A program made the translations under genes and the position numbers. Positions 31,490 to 42,118 of a stretch of DNA of 64,000 nucleotides are shown one piece after another. How positions within the stretch are numbered: the first letter of the stretch is position 1; each line of letters begins with the position of its first letter. The notes beneath the pieces are model-generated. The model was not told where the DNA came from. It made no database searches and saw nothing but the letters and a program-made list of their open reading frames with translations. The stretch comes from Fallopia convolvulus (lineage: Eukaryota; Streptophyta; Magnoliopsida; Caryophyllales; Polygonaceae): positions 13,126,272-13,190,271 of the forward strand of contig OZ024728.1 in assembly GCA_964016875.1 (NCBI GenBank), in the 5' to 3' direction.

Positions 31490-34400
31490 TTACTCCTGCT
31501 CAAGATTTTCTGTGGCAATATCGCCTTCTTCTGGCTTCATGGTGTCAATGACATCATCCATGAGGTCATCATCCCCAGCATTGATATCTTCCACATCATC
31601 GTCGTCATCTTCATTGTCTCCTCCGGGGATCTTTCGTCTCTTTGGGCCATGCTCGAGTCTATGTGTTTCGAGTTCCTTGTCCATGTTTTCCTGTAAGCTT
31701 ACATCATTATTGTTCATTTTCCTATTCTTCCCTGCATTTTTCTGCCTTTCTAGCTCCGATTGGACGTATTGCTCTTCCATCTGTTTTTGGTATGCCGAGA
31801 GTTCTTCCCTTCTTGCAGCCTTCCATTCCAAGAAGGCCTGGAAACCGAATCATTTATGTTGTAAGGCATTGACAAGCTCATAATCATCAAGTTGCAAGAA
31901 AAAACCACATATTACTCTTAGGCAACCAATTATGCAACTATTTCCCACAAGTCCTAATTTCCTTGTATTATCTATTTTTATACTGAAACACCCACGTACC
32001 AATAATTACTTGAGAGAGGATCAGGGCAGGCAAATTGCTAAAATTACAAAATTATCAAGAAAGGTATGAAATTTAGAAGGAAGTTACCTCTTCTTTCTTC
32101 TGCTCACTTAAGCTTGCATCTTCTTCCAGTGGTTTTACAGGCTTATAATAGATAGGTGGCTCAGTCTTTGTCCTGAGAGAACACACACAAACAGGATGAA
32201 AAATTAGATACAGTGAAATATGGTTGTAGATACTAGCATATATCCCAGGATCATGCAATGAAGCATCAAGCAACAATCACCATGATGCCTCAACAGCATG
32301 CACATGAAACAGAAACTTATCTTCGGCTCTAAAAATTGTCAATATGGACACTTTTGGACCAAAATTAAAAATAACCTGCAATATTTACACAGTCAAAGTT
32401 AATAGAAGTTTACGAGATCAACAGAAATATGTTCCAACTAGAGAAAGAGGTCAAAAAAAATATCAGGCACCTTAGGAAATTGGAAAGCTTTTTATGGTGC
32501 TCACTCCACTGAAGAAATAGCAATTCCAATTTCTTTTCCTCGGCCTTGGCTGCAAGGCGTGCTCTTAGAATCTGTCAAGGAACAGAGCCATTATACAAAA
32601 TGTTAGCAGGGGAGCAGTTTCCTTAGCACAGATAAGTATACACAAAAATATATGGAAAAAACTGGTAACGGAGAAAGTTACCAAATCACGTTTGCGGTTT
32701 TCTACAATCTTCTCACGCTCTTCTTGTCTCAGCCTTTCACTCTCTTCGCGTGCCCTTTGTTCAGCCTGGTAAAATTATGGACATTTGGAAAATCGTAGTT
32801 GACAGTCAATATCATCTCATTTGATGAAGTCAATTACTAATTTCCTGTAAAAGCACAAGTATAGACCCAATCATAGACAACAGAATTTTACATCACATCT
32901 AATTTTCATGCTCAACTTTGGTATTTACACAAATAAATATAAACTCAGCTTGGCAACTAGAATTGCGCAATATTTAAATTATAGCTCTGAGTTTGGAGCA
33001 TAGATGAAAAGCTTTACATGTGCAATTAATTTATTATGTCCAGGATGAATGCCATCGATAGAGACACATTCTCTTGCATTACTAACCACAGAGACATATA
33101 CTAAAAGAAAAACCTGTGAGACCAAAAATGGTAATAAGTGCTTACTTTTTGCAATGAGTTTGACCTCTTCATATAAGCCTCTGTTCCTGATAACTGCTTG
33201 TCCTCTTTCCTGAATTTCTGTTTAATAGGAAAGGTAATGCACAAGAGCAACCACCATATCAGTTTTGAGCAGAATCTATCACGAATTTGAAATAAGCCTA
33301 ATAGAAACAACAAAGTAGAGACAAATGTGCATTATTAAAACACAAGATAATAGTATACACAATCCAGTAAATCCACTAGCTGCATTTAGATGAAAAATGG
33401 TCATGGCTAAATGAATGAGATCATAGCAAAACTACATTCATATTCTGCCTTAATTTCAAGGCCTCGGAACTAAATGGCAGTCCCCTCAGAATGAATGAGG
33501 TGGTTAGATCTCAACTTTAGCTGCAATTGAGATTAAGCAGAAAATTTCTCTTCATCTGGACAGAAAACCAAGTACAAAGACATGAGAGGTAAAGAAAAAA
33601 TATATCATGAAGGTTGAGTTGCATGTTCTATATTACAATCCTAAAACTAAAATAAAAGATAGGAAAACTGAAAGCAAGAATCTCACAATCAGCCAAGGTT
33701 TTTGAGGAAACCACATTACTTCACCTCTGAATACATTAGGGCCTTGTTCGGTACACACTCATTATTCATTATAATAGATTATAATATATTAAAAATCAAA
33801 AGCAGTGTTCGGCTTTTCTAGATAACTCTTTGTTGTTCTTCACTTTTTACACATATTTCCAAAATCTCTTTTTTCAAAAAAGCACATTATAATACATTTT
33901 CCCACATAATGTAGGTGACACCGAACGGACCCTAGGTTGCTGATCCTCTTCATATAATGGAAAATACTATTAAGTCCTAATTAAAAAGAATAATTCTAAA
34001 AAACAGAAACTAACTCGATAATGGAAATGTGGAGAAAGTGGGAAATCTAAATTGTAACATATAGCCAGAACTAAAATAAAATAGGAAAAAGAAATTGATT
34101 TCTGCAGGAACACAGAAATTTATAGTTCTATAATGAGCTTCCCATGAGTGGTAGACTGGTAGTTTATGACATTGACAATAACACATGAATTGATTTTCAT
34201 TAAAACAATTTAAGAAGAATTTAGAAGGGAGAAAATACCCCTCATTGTCCTGTATTTATAAAAAAAAATACTATCCAAATGATATAAACATAAAAAAAGG
34301 ACAAAAAATATCAAATAATCTCAACTGAGTGACCATTTGAGAGCTACTTCTCAAATGTAGCTTATAACATGCCTATCCTATGTAACGAATCACTCCAGTT

Positions 34401-35646
34401 CGACAAAGGTCAAGTATTTGTGGTCCTTGACCAATAAATTCTTTGCATACTAGAAATCTAGGCTCAAGTTGTATGGCAGTATGTGTATTAGAAGAGCACA
34501 AATTCTCAGCTGAAAAATTGACTTGAAGCACCAGATGATAAACATGAAAGATGAAAAACATGCATACAGCTGAAAAATATATGGCTTACCTCTAATGTCC
34601 CCAAAAGCTGACCAAACATTCTCCTGTTTCTATTGACGAGCTTTGGATCGTCAATTTTGGGCAGAACTCTGGGAACAGGCTCTGTTGCTTGAAAATCAGC
34701 TTCCTAGAACAAATCCATTGCCACATGTATGTAAGAATTTCAATACGAGGAAAATTAAACAAATGAAACAAAGAACATAAACAATTTCCTATTTGACTAC
34801 CTTCCCTGCTCTGAAATTGCCATCTCTCCTCAAAAACCCACCATTCTGCTTCAATCCTCGAGGCCTTTTATCACTCCCATTAGCTGCAACATCTTCACCA
34901 ATTGCACCGCCCTCTTCTTTATCTATAGATACTGTAGTGGCGCCTGCTTCCTCGGCAATCTCTCCATCCTCCACCTAAATATACCACCAACATAAGAAAA
35001 AAGACCTTTACTTTGGAATCACAACAATTGGTAATAATCACCATACCACTAGCCATCAACGCCCCCTAGAATAGCTCTTTCTACTTTTCTATTTTAATCC
35101 TAAGAAATGTGAATCCTGAATAATTAAGTGTCTAGAGAGATGAACTGTACCTTGACAACTGCCGAAGACAGTCGACGCTTGGGCGCGGGCTCATCGTTTA
35201 AGTCCGTTCTATCAGCCTAAAACCACCAACAAATACAAGAGAAACACGCAGAAAAATACTGATTTCAGACGCCATGGAGAAAAAGCGCAAAATTTTCCGA
35301 ACCCTAGAAACTGGTTGACGGGGGTAGAGCAAGGGAAAACAAGAAAGAAGCGAGAATTTACAGGTCTGACGAGACCACGCTGGCGGGGAACGCCACCTGG
35401 ACCGAAATTCCGAGGACCACCGGTAGCCGCCAATGCTCCACGGCGAAGGCCTCTGGGATCCCTTATACGGACTGTAATCTACAGACGCATCAAAGAAGGA
35501 AAAGGGGTTTTAATTGTGTGCTATATCAAATCAGTAGAAACAGGAATGAGATGGAGGGAGATAGGTACCTCGCGGCGTTGGCGGTTGAGTTCTTCGATCT
35601 CGCGGCGGAGCTCCTCCTCCGTCTGTTCTTCAGCGGCGTTCGCCAT
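31490..35646 (-). CDS. Pinin-like protein, ten exons
   Basis: Exons on -: 35646-35569, 35478-35362, 35216-35151, 34974-34801, 34703-34590, 33217-33146, 32765-32682, 32571-32471, 32172-32088, 31837-31490. All have GT/AG borders, and the frame is open through to TAA at 31492-31490, giving 412 residues. The start MANAAEEQTEEELRREIEEL is the pinin N-terminal helix, followed by RDPRGLRRG. Residues about 171-270 are the pinin/SDK/memA domain (NRRMFGQLLGTLE, KQLSGTEAYMKRSNSLQK, AKAEEKKLELLFLQWSEHH), and the tail is acidic (DNEDDDDDVEDINAGDDDLM). Plant pinin-like proteins are nuclear and linked to splicing and the exon junction complex. No damage is seen. Intron 5 (34589-33218) contains a MITE. The start codon lies about 245 bp from the MULE-2 end. 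Confidence 0.95.
33739..33932. mobile_element. MITE in pinin intron 5 (194 bp)
   Basis: It starts GGGCCTTGTTCGGT and ends ACCGAACGGACCC, imperfect inverted repeats of about 14 bp. It is flanked by TTA on the left and TAG on the right, so only TA is shared and the superfamily is unsure (Harbinger- or mariner-like). Confidence 0.7.
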
Positions 35647-36198
35647 CGGAGAAATTTCACCTTAACGTAGAAAAGCAAGCCAGTTTGCAGCACGAATCTA
35701 GCCGCCTCAGAGAGTAGGGAGAAGGCAAATTGGGGGTTTTGGTACAAGGCAAACATCAGTTTGGCGGTTTGGCCCGACCCGGATTGGATATGACTCGGTT
35801 TTAGGCCGACCCACCCACAAGATCGGGCTTTCTAAGGGCTTCTAAGGGAACTCAGCAAAAAAAAAAACTAAAAAAGTGATTTAAAATCAGCCCAAAGTGA
35901 CTTGGATTTCCGAATAGCGCACCCGGCTTTTTTCATAATAACGCACTCTCTAGTTGTTACGGTCGGGATTTTGTTTTTAGGTTTTAAGTTAATGTATGTG
36001 TCTATGTATTATCTACTTTATATATCTATGTATTTATCTATATGATTCCATTTTGGATCTTTGGGTGGATTGTTAAAGCCCTAACAAATTTATCATGTTC
36101 AACTTTACCATTTTTCGTGCGCTATTAGGTGACCAAACTCAAGTGTCAAAACAACAAACAACTTCATTGCTTCCAAACAACCAACTTACAAGCAACGC

Positions 36199-36681
36199 TT
36201 GCTTCTAAATGAAAAAACATCGACATATAACTTACTGAATCACAAAATGACAAACAACATTAATTCTCAGGCGAAATATTATCAACTGCCCGAATCTCAG
36301 CACCTTCGAATAGGCGAAGCTGCGCGACCGTTTCTTTGGCTAACATACGATCTGTTATATCGTTGTCGTTCAAGAAAAAAGGGCAATATCCTGGTGGTAC
36401 TCCCTCGCCAGATTGGCTCCAGGATATAATCACGTTTCTTAGGGTGCCCCCGGGTAACATGGTTCATTCCGTTCTTCTCTCCATAACCCCACGCACGAGC
36501 ACGATGGAGAAGTTGATGAGGGGTGGAGCAAAGGGGAAGGTTCGCGAGGAACACGCTTTCCTTTGAGCCATGGATGAATTGGAGATGGAATTCTGGTTTG
36601 GGTTTGAGGTTGGAGATCAAGTCTCCTTTTATGCTTGCAAATTGCTCTAAATTTGTGATGTGCATGCATGGGTCTTGTCAT
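36199..36681 (-). pseudogene. Unrecognised gene fragment near the left end of MULE-2
   Basis: Two overlapping frames on - look protein-like: FIHGSKESVFLANLPLCSTP and RARAWGYGEKNGMNHV, then SWSQSGEGVPPGYCPFFLND and MLAKETVAQLRLFEGAEIRA. They suggest one protein with a frame break near 36440. I do not recognise the family. Its place between two copies of the terminal motif would fit a captured host gene fragment, as in Pack-MULEs. Confidence 0.3.
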
Positions 36682-36691
36682 AAGAAAAGCT

Positions 36692-36765
36692 GATAATATA
36701 GTGTCATCAGAACATTAAATGGCATAGTGTTATCAGAACATTAAATGGCATAGTGTCATCAGAAG
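36692..36765. repeat. Short direct repeat of about 27 bp, 2.5 to 3 copies
   Basis: ATAGTGTCATCAGAACATTA recurs as TAGTGTTATCAGAACATTAA and TAGTGTCATCAGAA just outside the second copy of the MULE-2 terminal motif. Confidence 0.7.
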
Positions 36766-36795
36766 AGTCACTTTTTTCATAATAGCGCACCCTCC

Positions 36796-36890
36796 AACCG
36801 TTACGGCCAGAAGGCCCCCAGCCGCAATCCGGCTGGTACGGCTGGGGGTCCTCTGGCCGTTACGGCTGGGGCCTTCTAGCTGTAACGGTT
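36796..36890. repeat. MULE-2 dyad array 1 (GGCCGTTACGGCC family)
   Basis: AACCGTTACGGCC, GCCGCAATCCGGCT, GGTACGGCT, GGCCGTTACGGCT and GCTGTAACGGTT with AGAAGGCCCCCA-type spacers, close to the left terminal motif. Confidence 0.85.
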
Positions 36891-37409
36891 GGATTTTTTC
36901 TGAAACCGAGGAATTAAATGCACTCAACTACCTTAATTCATTCCGCCGTAAGCTTTTAATTCTCCATAGCCGTATACAACTAACTCCATTTCATCTCTTC
37001 TCCAAAAAACACAAAAACTCTCCATGTTTATCACTCTTCAACAATGAACAACAATGGAGATTACCATACTTCTTGGATTTGGAAGATCAAGCCTTGAACA
37101 TCAATCACAATGAGGTATGTTTTATTTGCTTGTTCCAACTTACCTTTCTTCCACCACTCTACTTCACTTCACTCTGCCATATTTATCTACTTTTTTGTGT
37201 AAAAATACATGTTTATCTTGAGATGGTTTTGAAGTAGGAAAAAAGTGTGTTTAATCTTGCATGTATTGACTAGGCAAATTTATATAATTATTAGTAAAAA
37301 ACTAGGTTAAAGATGATTATTTTGTTGACAAAAGATCGTAACTTTTGGTTTAGGACTTCGAAGTGTTCTTGACAAAAAAGATTTGATCTTTGAAAAAAAG
37401 AAGCGGTGT

Positions 37410-37500
37410 GGCCGTTACGGCGAGAGGGCCTCCAGCCGTACCGGCCAGAGGGCCCCCAGCCGTACCGGCCAAAGTGTGCCCGGTCGTAACGGCTAGAGGG
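37410..37500. repeat. MULE-2 dyad array 2
   Basis: GGCCGTTACGG, GCCGTACCGGCC twice and GGTCGTAACGGCT, centres about 24 bp apart with GAGGGCCCCCA spacers. Lies in what looks like an intron just upstream of the first clear transposase exon. Confidence 0.88.
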
Positions 37501-37529
37501 CCCAAGTTTTGTTTTAATCATTGTAGGAA

Positions 37530-40443
37530 GATAATGAAGTCTACATTGGACTTTATGCATTGAGGATCGAAGATGGACATAGTGATCCCTTATACAACAA
37601 TTATGCATATGGATGTCCCCAGGTGCAGTCAGAACCGATTCCGTTTGTTGGATATTGGTATAGTACCGGATATCAGTCGATGCATCCAAGTCAGATGCCA
37701 GCTACAAGTGATTGGGGTGGATACTCTCAGATGTGTCCTGATTAGTACGACAGTGGATATGCTCAGATGTAGATCGATCAGTAAAGTAGTGATTATACAC
37801 AGATGGGGTCAGTGCCAAGGCGTGGGCTTCCATCTTTAAGCGACATGCCACAGTTTATGGAACCCGTGGACGAGGTGGTGCAAGAGTCTGATGATTATAC
37901 ATAGTTATTTACTACACATAGGATATTTGATAGCAGAGAGGAGGCCATACAGTGGGTTAAGACAACAGGTATTCAAAATAACATGTGCATACGAACTGGG
38001 CGGACAAAAAAGTCTATACTATTTGGTCAACTTGGCAAGACTTGGTTGATATGCGAGAGAGAAGGGGTTCACACCCCGAAGAAAAGGGAAGTAAAGGAGG
38101 TCCAAGAGACCACTAAGTCAAAGAAATGTGGTTGCAACTTTGCAGTGATTGTATTGAGGGTCCAAGAGGATCGTGGAGGATTGAGGTTGTTCATGGAATT
38201 CGCAACCACAGGATAAATTCTAGTTTGCATGGGCATGCACTCGCTGGAAGACTCACCGACCAAAAGTTTAAGTTGGTGGAGTCTATGACATCAAGCAATT
38301 GTACCCCGACCCAGATTGAAGTGGCATTGAAAGATTTCTCAATGAACTTCACGAGTAAGAAACAGATATACACAACAAGATATGGTTTTAAGAAGGTTGG
38401 GTTGGAGGGGCGAACTGTTGTTCAAGAATTCTTCCTTCGAGCTAAGGAGAACAACTATTTCATGGAGCACATAATAGATGATAAAAGCAATAGGATTAGT
38501 GATGTCTTCTTCGCCGGTCCTGATTCGATATCACTTCTTAAGGCATTTCTCTACGTCTTAGTACTCGACTGCACCTACGCTACAAACAAGTAAGTCATAC
38601 ACTACATTTTTAAGTTTTATGCACTTAGTATGCATCGGATTTAGATTCTATTGAACATGACCGTAACAGCCAGAGTGCATGTGGCCGTAACGGCCGACGC
38701 GCCTCTGGCCATTACGGTCGGCGTGCCTCTAACCGCTACGGTTGGTTTCAACAGAATTAAAATCCCCCCATCTAATCCATTGCTAAATCTACAAGTACGG
38801 TATGCCTTTCTTAGAAATTGTTGGATTTACCTCAACATGACTGAATTACACTGTAGCCGGAACTTTTTTTGGCCTTTGAGAGGGAGGACAACTTTGCTTG
38901 GGACGTGGAACAACTTCAAAAGCTTTGTGCGTTCGTGCAGATTGAGCCTACCTGTTTGGTGACAGATCGTGAGCTGGCTTTGATGAAGCCATTGGATAAG
39001 ATGTTTCCGAGATCGAAGCACCTTCTTTGTAGGTGACACATTGAGAAGAATATTGAAGCTAGAGCAAATAGTCTAATGAAGAATGCAACAAGTACAAAAT
39101 AATTTTTGAATGATTTCTGGGTATTGTTTAAGGAAACGACAATAGATGGCTATGAAAGGGAGTTGGCAAGGCTAGAAAGAAAATGATGTATGTGGCCGCG
39201 TCTTCTACAATATGTCAGAAAACAATGGCTTGATCCATACAGGACAAGATTTGTTTCTGCTTGGACAGACACAATATTGACATTTGAGTGTAATACAACA
39301 AACATGTATGCACATGTATTCCCTAAAAGAGAACACGATATGTGGTCTCATCCTTTAAACATTTGGGAGCTAATAGTTATTCTGAATTGCAGGGTAGAAG
39401 CACAACATTCATCCTTGAAACATTGGATTGAGACTGCAAACAACCGTTTAGATACAACATTTAGCTTATTCCATACATCACTAGAGATCCAAGTGAATAA
39501 CATAAAGGCCTCCTTCAATGCATGTTGTCTAAAGACGCGGTCTCATTTGGCAGCGGTTGATGTTTTTAAGCAGTTGAAGTATGCTGTTTCTGACAAGTGC
39601 ATAGAGTTTCTAATAGAAGAGTACCGTAAAGGTGAATGTACGTTCCTTGCCATGAGGTGTACATGTACTAGACCGGTGACACACGGTTTGCCTTGTTTCC
39701 ATACTATTGCACGGTATGTGGCTCTGGAGGTTCCCATTCCTCTTAGTGTCGTGCACGTGTTTTGGAGGACCCTTGACATAGAGAGAGTAGTACAAAATGA
39801 GGATGTTGAAGGGTGCAAGGGCATAGTTGCAAAATGTTTGATGGATGACTTCTACACGAACACATTCCCACAAATATCTGTCAATCTACAACATGATTGT
39901 GCTGATGTTATATATGATATAGTCTACCCCGAGATGACCATTGCACGAAAACCGACAAATGAGAAGAAGAAGCATAGGAGGCAGCCCAAGAATAGCCCTA
40001 ACAAAAGATTTCTTAGTGATTGGAAGCATGTTGATACGGAGTTAAATGAAACACCGCCAAAGAAACCTAGAGGCAAGCCATCAACACACTCGAGAACCCC
40101 CAATTCACCAACTATTTCGAGGGTGCCCCAAACTCCACCAACTCCCCTGACACCATGTACTTTGAGGGTGCCCCAGACTCCACCAACACCCCTGACACCG
40201 CCCACCCGCAGAGCAGTTTTCCCATATATGGATGACATCCCTATGTGTATGAGGCCATACTTCACTGGTTTTTCATATATTGCGCCAGGCGAAAATTATG
40301 GTTATAGAGTTGTTGCACACTCTCTTGGCATCACTCAAGAAAATTGGAGACAAGTGCGTCAAAGCATGATTAATACGCTCAATGAGCATGAAGGGTGGTT
40401 TAGGGGTAGTTTCTATGAGCATACGGTTGAAAGAATGAGGTAA
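37530..40443 (+). pseudogene. MULE-2 transposase (FAR1/MURA type), degenerate
   Basis: From about 37928 the frame gives RIFDSREEAIQWVKTTG, then a zinc-binding-like KKCGCNFAVIVL and, after a frame change, GSWRIEVVHGIRNHRINSSL with HGHALAGRLT, the N-terminal DNA-binding region of FAR1/MULE proteins. The catalytic core has DCTYATNK (first Asp) before an intron (38590 to about 38795) that contains dyads. LEIVGFTST and CLVTDRELALM (second Asp) follow, then HIEKN after a stop in place of the usual residue. From 39190 the frame is open for 417 residues: AEAQHSSLKHWIETANNRLD-like helices, a SWIM zinc finger RCTCTRPVTHGLPCFH (CxCx10CxH) and a PQTPPTPLTP repeat. At least four stops and several frame breaks mean this copy makes no transposase. 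Confidence 0.8.
38658..38744. repeat. MULE-2 dyad array 3, inside a transposase intron
   Basis: Four dyads with centres near 38664, 38689, 38713 and 38736: GACCGTAACAGCC, GGCCGTAACGGCC, GGCCATTACGGTC and AACCGCTACGGTT. The spacers are near-identical GACGCGCCTCT/GGCGTGCCTCT. Confidence 0.9.
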
Positions 40444-40704
40444 AGACTTAATTTCTTTGATAATGAATTCGCCCCCATCGATTATTGGTTTAGACTTCCA
40501 GAGATGGGCGCCTTGGTTGAAACGACATTCAGCTGCGCTTTGACATGTGTGGGGACCACTATTAATCAAACTTACCTTCCGTTAGTTTCGAGGACCGACA
40601 GACAAGTTGGACAATGGGGTAATTTCAATTTGCTTCTTGCCAAAGGAAGCTCATTATATATCGGTAAGAGAAATTTATTAAATCATCCATGTATATATGT
40701 TTAA
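40230..40704 (+). pseudogene. OTU-like domain of MULE-2 with lost catalytic residues
   Basis: Downstream of the Pro-rich linker the frame reads YMDDIPMCMRPYFTGFSYIA, then GENYGYRVVAHSLGITQENW. The last matches the OTU motif position GDGxCGYRVVA, but Asp is Glu and the catalytic Cys is Tyr. After a stop at 40441 it continues LPEMGALVETTFSCALTCVG and VSRTDRQVGQWGNFNLL. A further piece (ALFLLHEIQDRMNLFKGDD) resumes after the Helitron at 41554. The protease would be dead even with an open frame, whereas the MULE-1 copy keeps Asp, Cys and His. Confidence 0.6.
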
Positions 40705-40805
40705 AGACCTTCATACTTATACAATGTCGTACTATTGTAGGTGTCTTTCTCGGACGACTCGCCGTTGCCGCATCTTTGTTCACTATGGAAGCTTAAATGT
40801 GATAA

Positions 40806-41553
40806 TCTACTATATATATATAAAAGCAATAAGGTTTGGAGCCACCAAATTGCGCCACATCCTCTTTTGCCACATGTCATTCCTAAAATGCGCCACATCA
40901 GATTTTGACACGTGTCGTATCCTCATTAATTCATAGAAATAATACAAATAAATTGGTAGTTTTGGAAACAAATATTATAATATCATTCAATATTTTAAAA
41001 AGAATCCAAATTGTAATTTTGGAAGTTTCTAGCATATCTATTGTATATATTAATTAGTCTTTCCATATCATATTCCACATGTCAAATTTTTTCCACTTAA
41101 TTAAAATTTATTTTTATTTCCCAAATTTAGACAATATCTTAATTTTTGGCACGAGATTAACTAAAAAATTTTAACTAATGGTTGTATTTTTTCCTTATAA
41201 GCCAATAAAATATATATGCTCAATCTCATCTCTTCCATGTTTTCAAAATATATTTTTTTTGCTTTATTTTCTTCATTTTTTATCCCCTTCTTTTAAATTA
41301 AACCTATTTATCAAATGTCGAGGAAAATGAGCAATGTATATTATTTTATGTTAATAATGTTTATTCTCAATTTTAAACTTAATAATATATATTTATTTTA
41401 TTTTATTTAAAAATAATAATTTTTATACATATTACGGGCAATAAATTACTTACATTAAATTTTATATTATATTTTTATTTATAAATATCTTTTTTATAGT
41501 ATATCTAAAAAATATCGAGTCATAGTCGTGCAGGGCACGACGGGGACAACTAG
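40806..41553 (+). mobile_element. Non-autonomous Helitron (748 bp)
   Basis: It starts TCTACTATATATATATAAAA after a host A and ends GGGGACAACTAG before a host T. A hairpin GTCGTGC-AGG-GCACGAC ends 12 bases before the terminal CTAG. These are the standard Helitron signals: 5' TC, 3' CTRR, a subterminal hairpin and insertion between A and T. No Rep/helicase gene, AT-rich interior. It interrupts the 3' part of the MULE-2 OTU region. Confidence 0.85.
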
Positions 41554-41767
41554 TAGTGCACTATTTCTACTACATGAAATCCAAGACCGTATGAACTTGT
41601 TCAAGGGTGATGACAATCATGTTATGCTTGATTTTGTGACTCATTAGGATGGCAAACACTACTCTATAACTTTGAAGTGAGTTTTGTAAACTGTCTGTTT
41701 TCTATTTTGCTGTAAACGGTTTGTAAACTGTTCAGTTCTGCCTACGTCTTAGTAAATTGTTAGATCT

Positions 41768-41805
41768 GGCCGTTATGGCCGACGCGCCACCTGCCGTTAT
41801 AGCCG
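41768..41805. repeat. MULE-2 dyad array 4
   Basis: GGCCGTTATGGCC and GCCGTTATAGCC with the GACGCGCCACCT spacer, between the two convergent genes. Confidence 0.85.
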
Positions 41806-41960
41806 GCGCCTCTGTCCAGATTGATTGCAATGGCATTTTGATAAGTTTACATGGATTCATTTCAATTCCGGTAATGCATATTCAATCAAATTCGGAACGT
41901 CGGAAAATACATAAACGTCATAGAAATCATATTTTTCAATCATGTCTAAACATCGTAAGT

Positions 41961-42086
41961 CTGAAAATATCTAAACGTCAAGTATGAAAATACAACCCAA
42001 GTTTGAAAATATTTAAACATCAAGTACGAAAATACAACCCAAGTCTGAAAATATCCAAACGTCAAGTACGAAAATACTACATAAGT
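41961..42086. repeat. 42-bp tandem repeat, 3 copies
   Basis: Starts at 41961, 42003 and 42045, with unit CTGAAAATATCTAAACGTCA then AGTATGAAAATACAACCCAAGT. It is immediately beyond the PMD stop on -, the same place as the 58-bp repeats of MULE-1. Confidence 0.88.
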
Positions 42087-42118
42087 CATAGGAATCATAA
42101 GTCAAAACAACATAAAAA

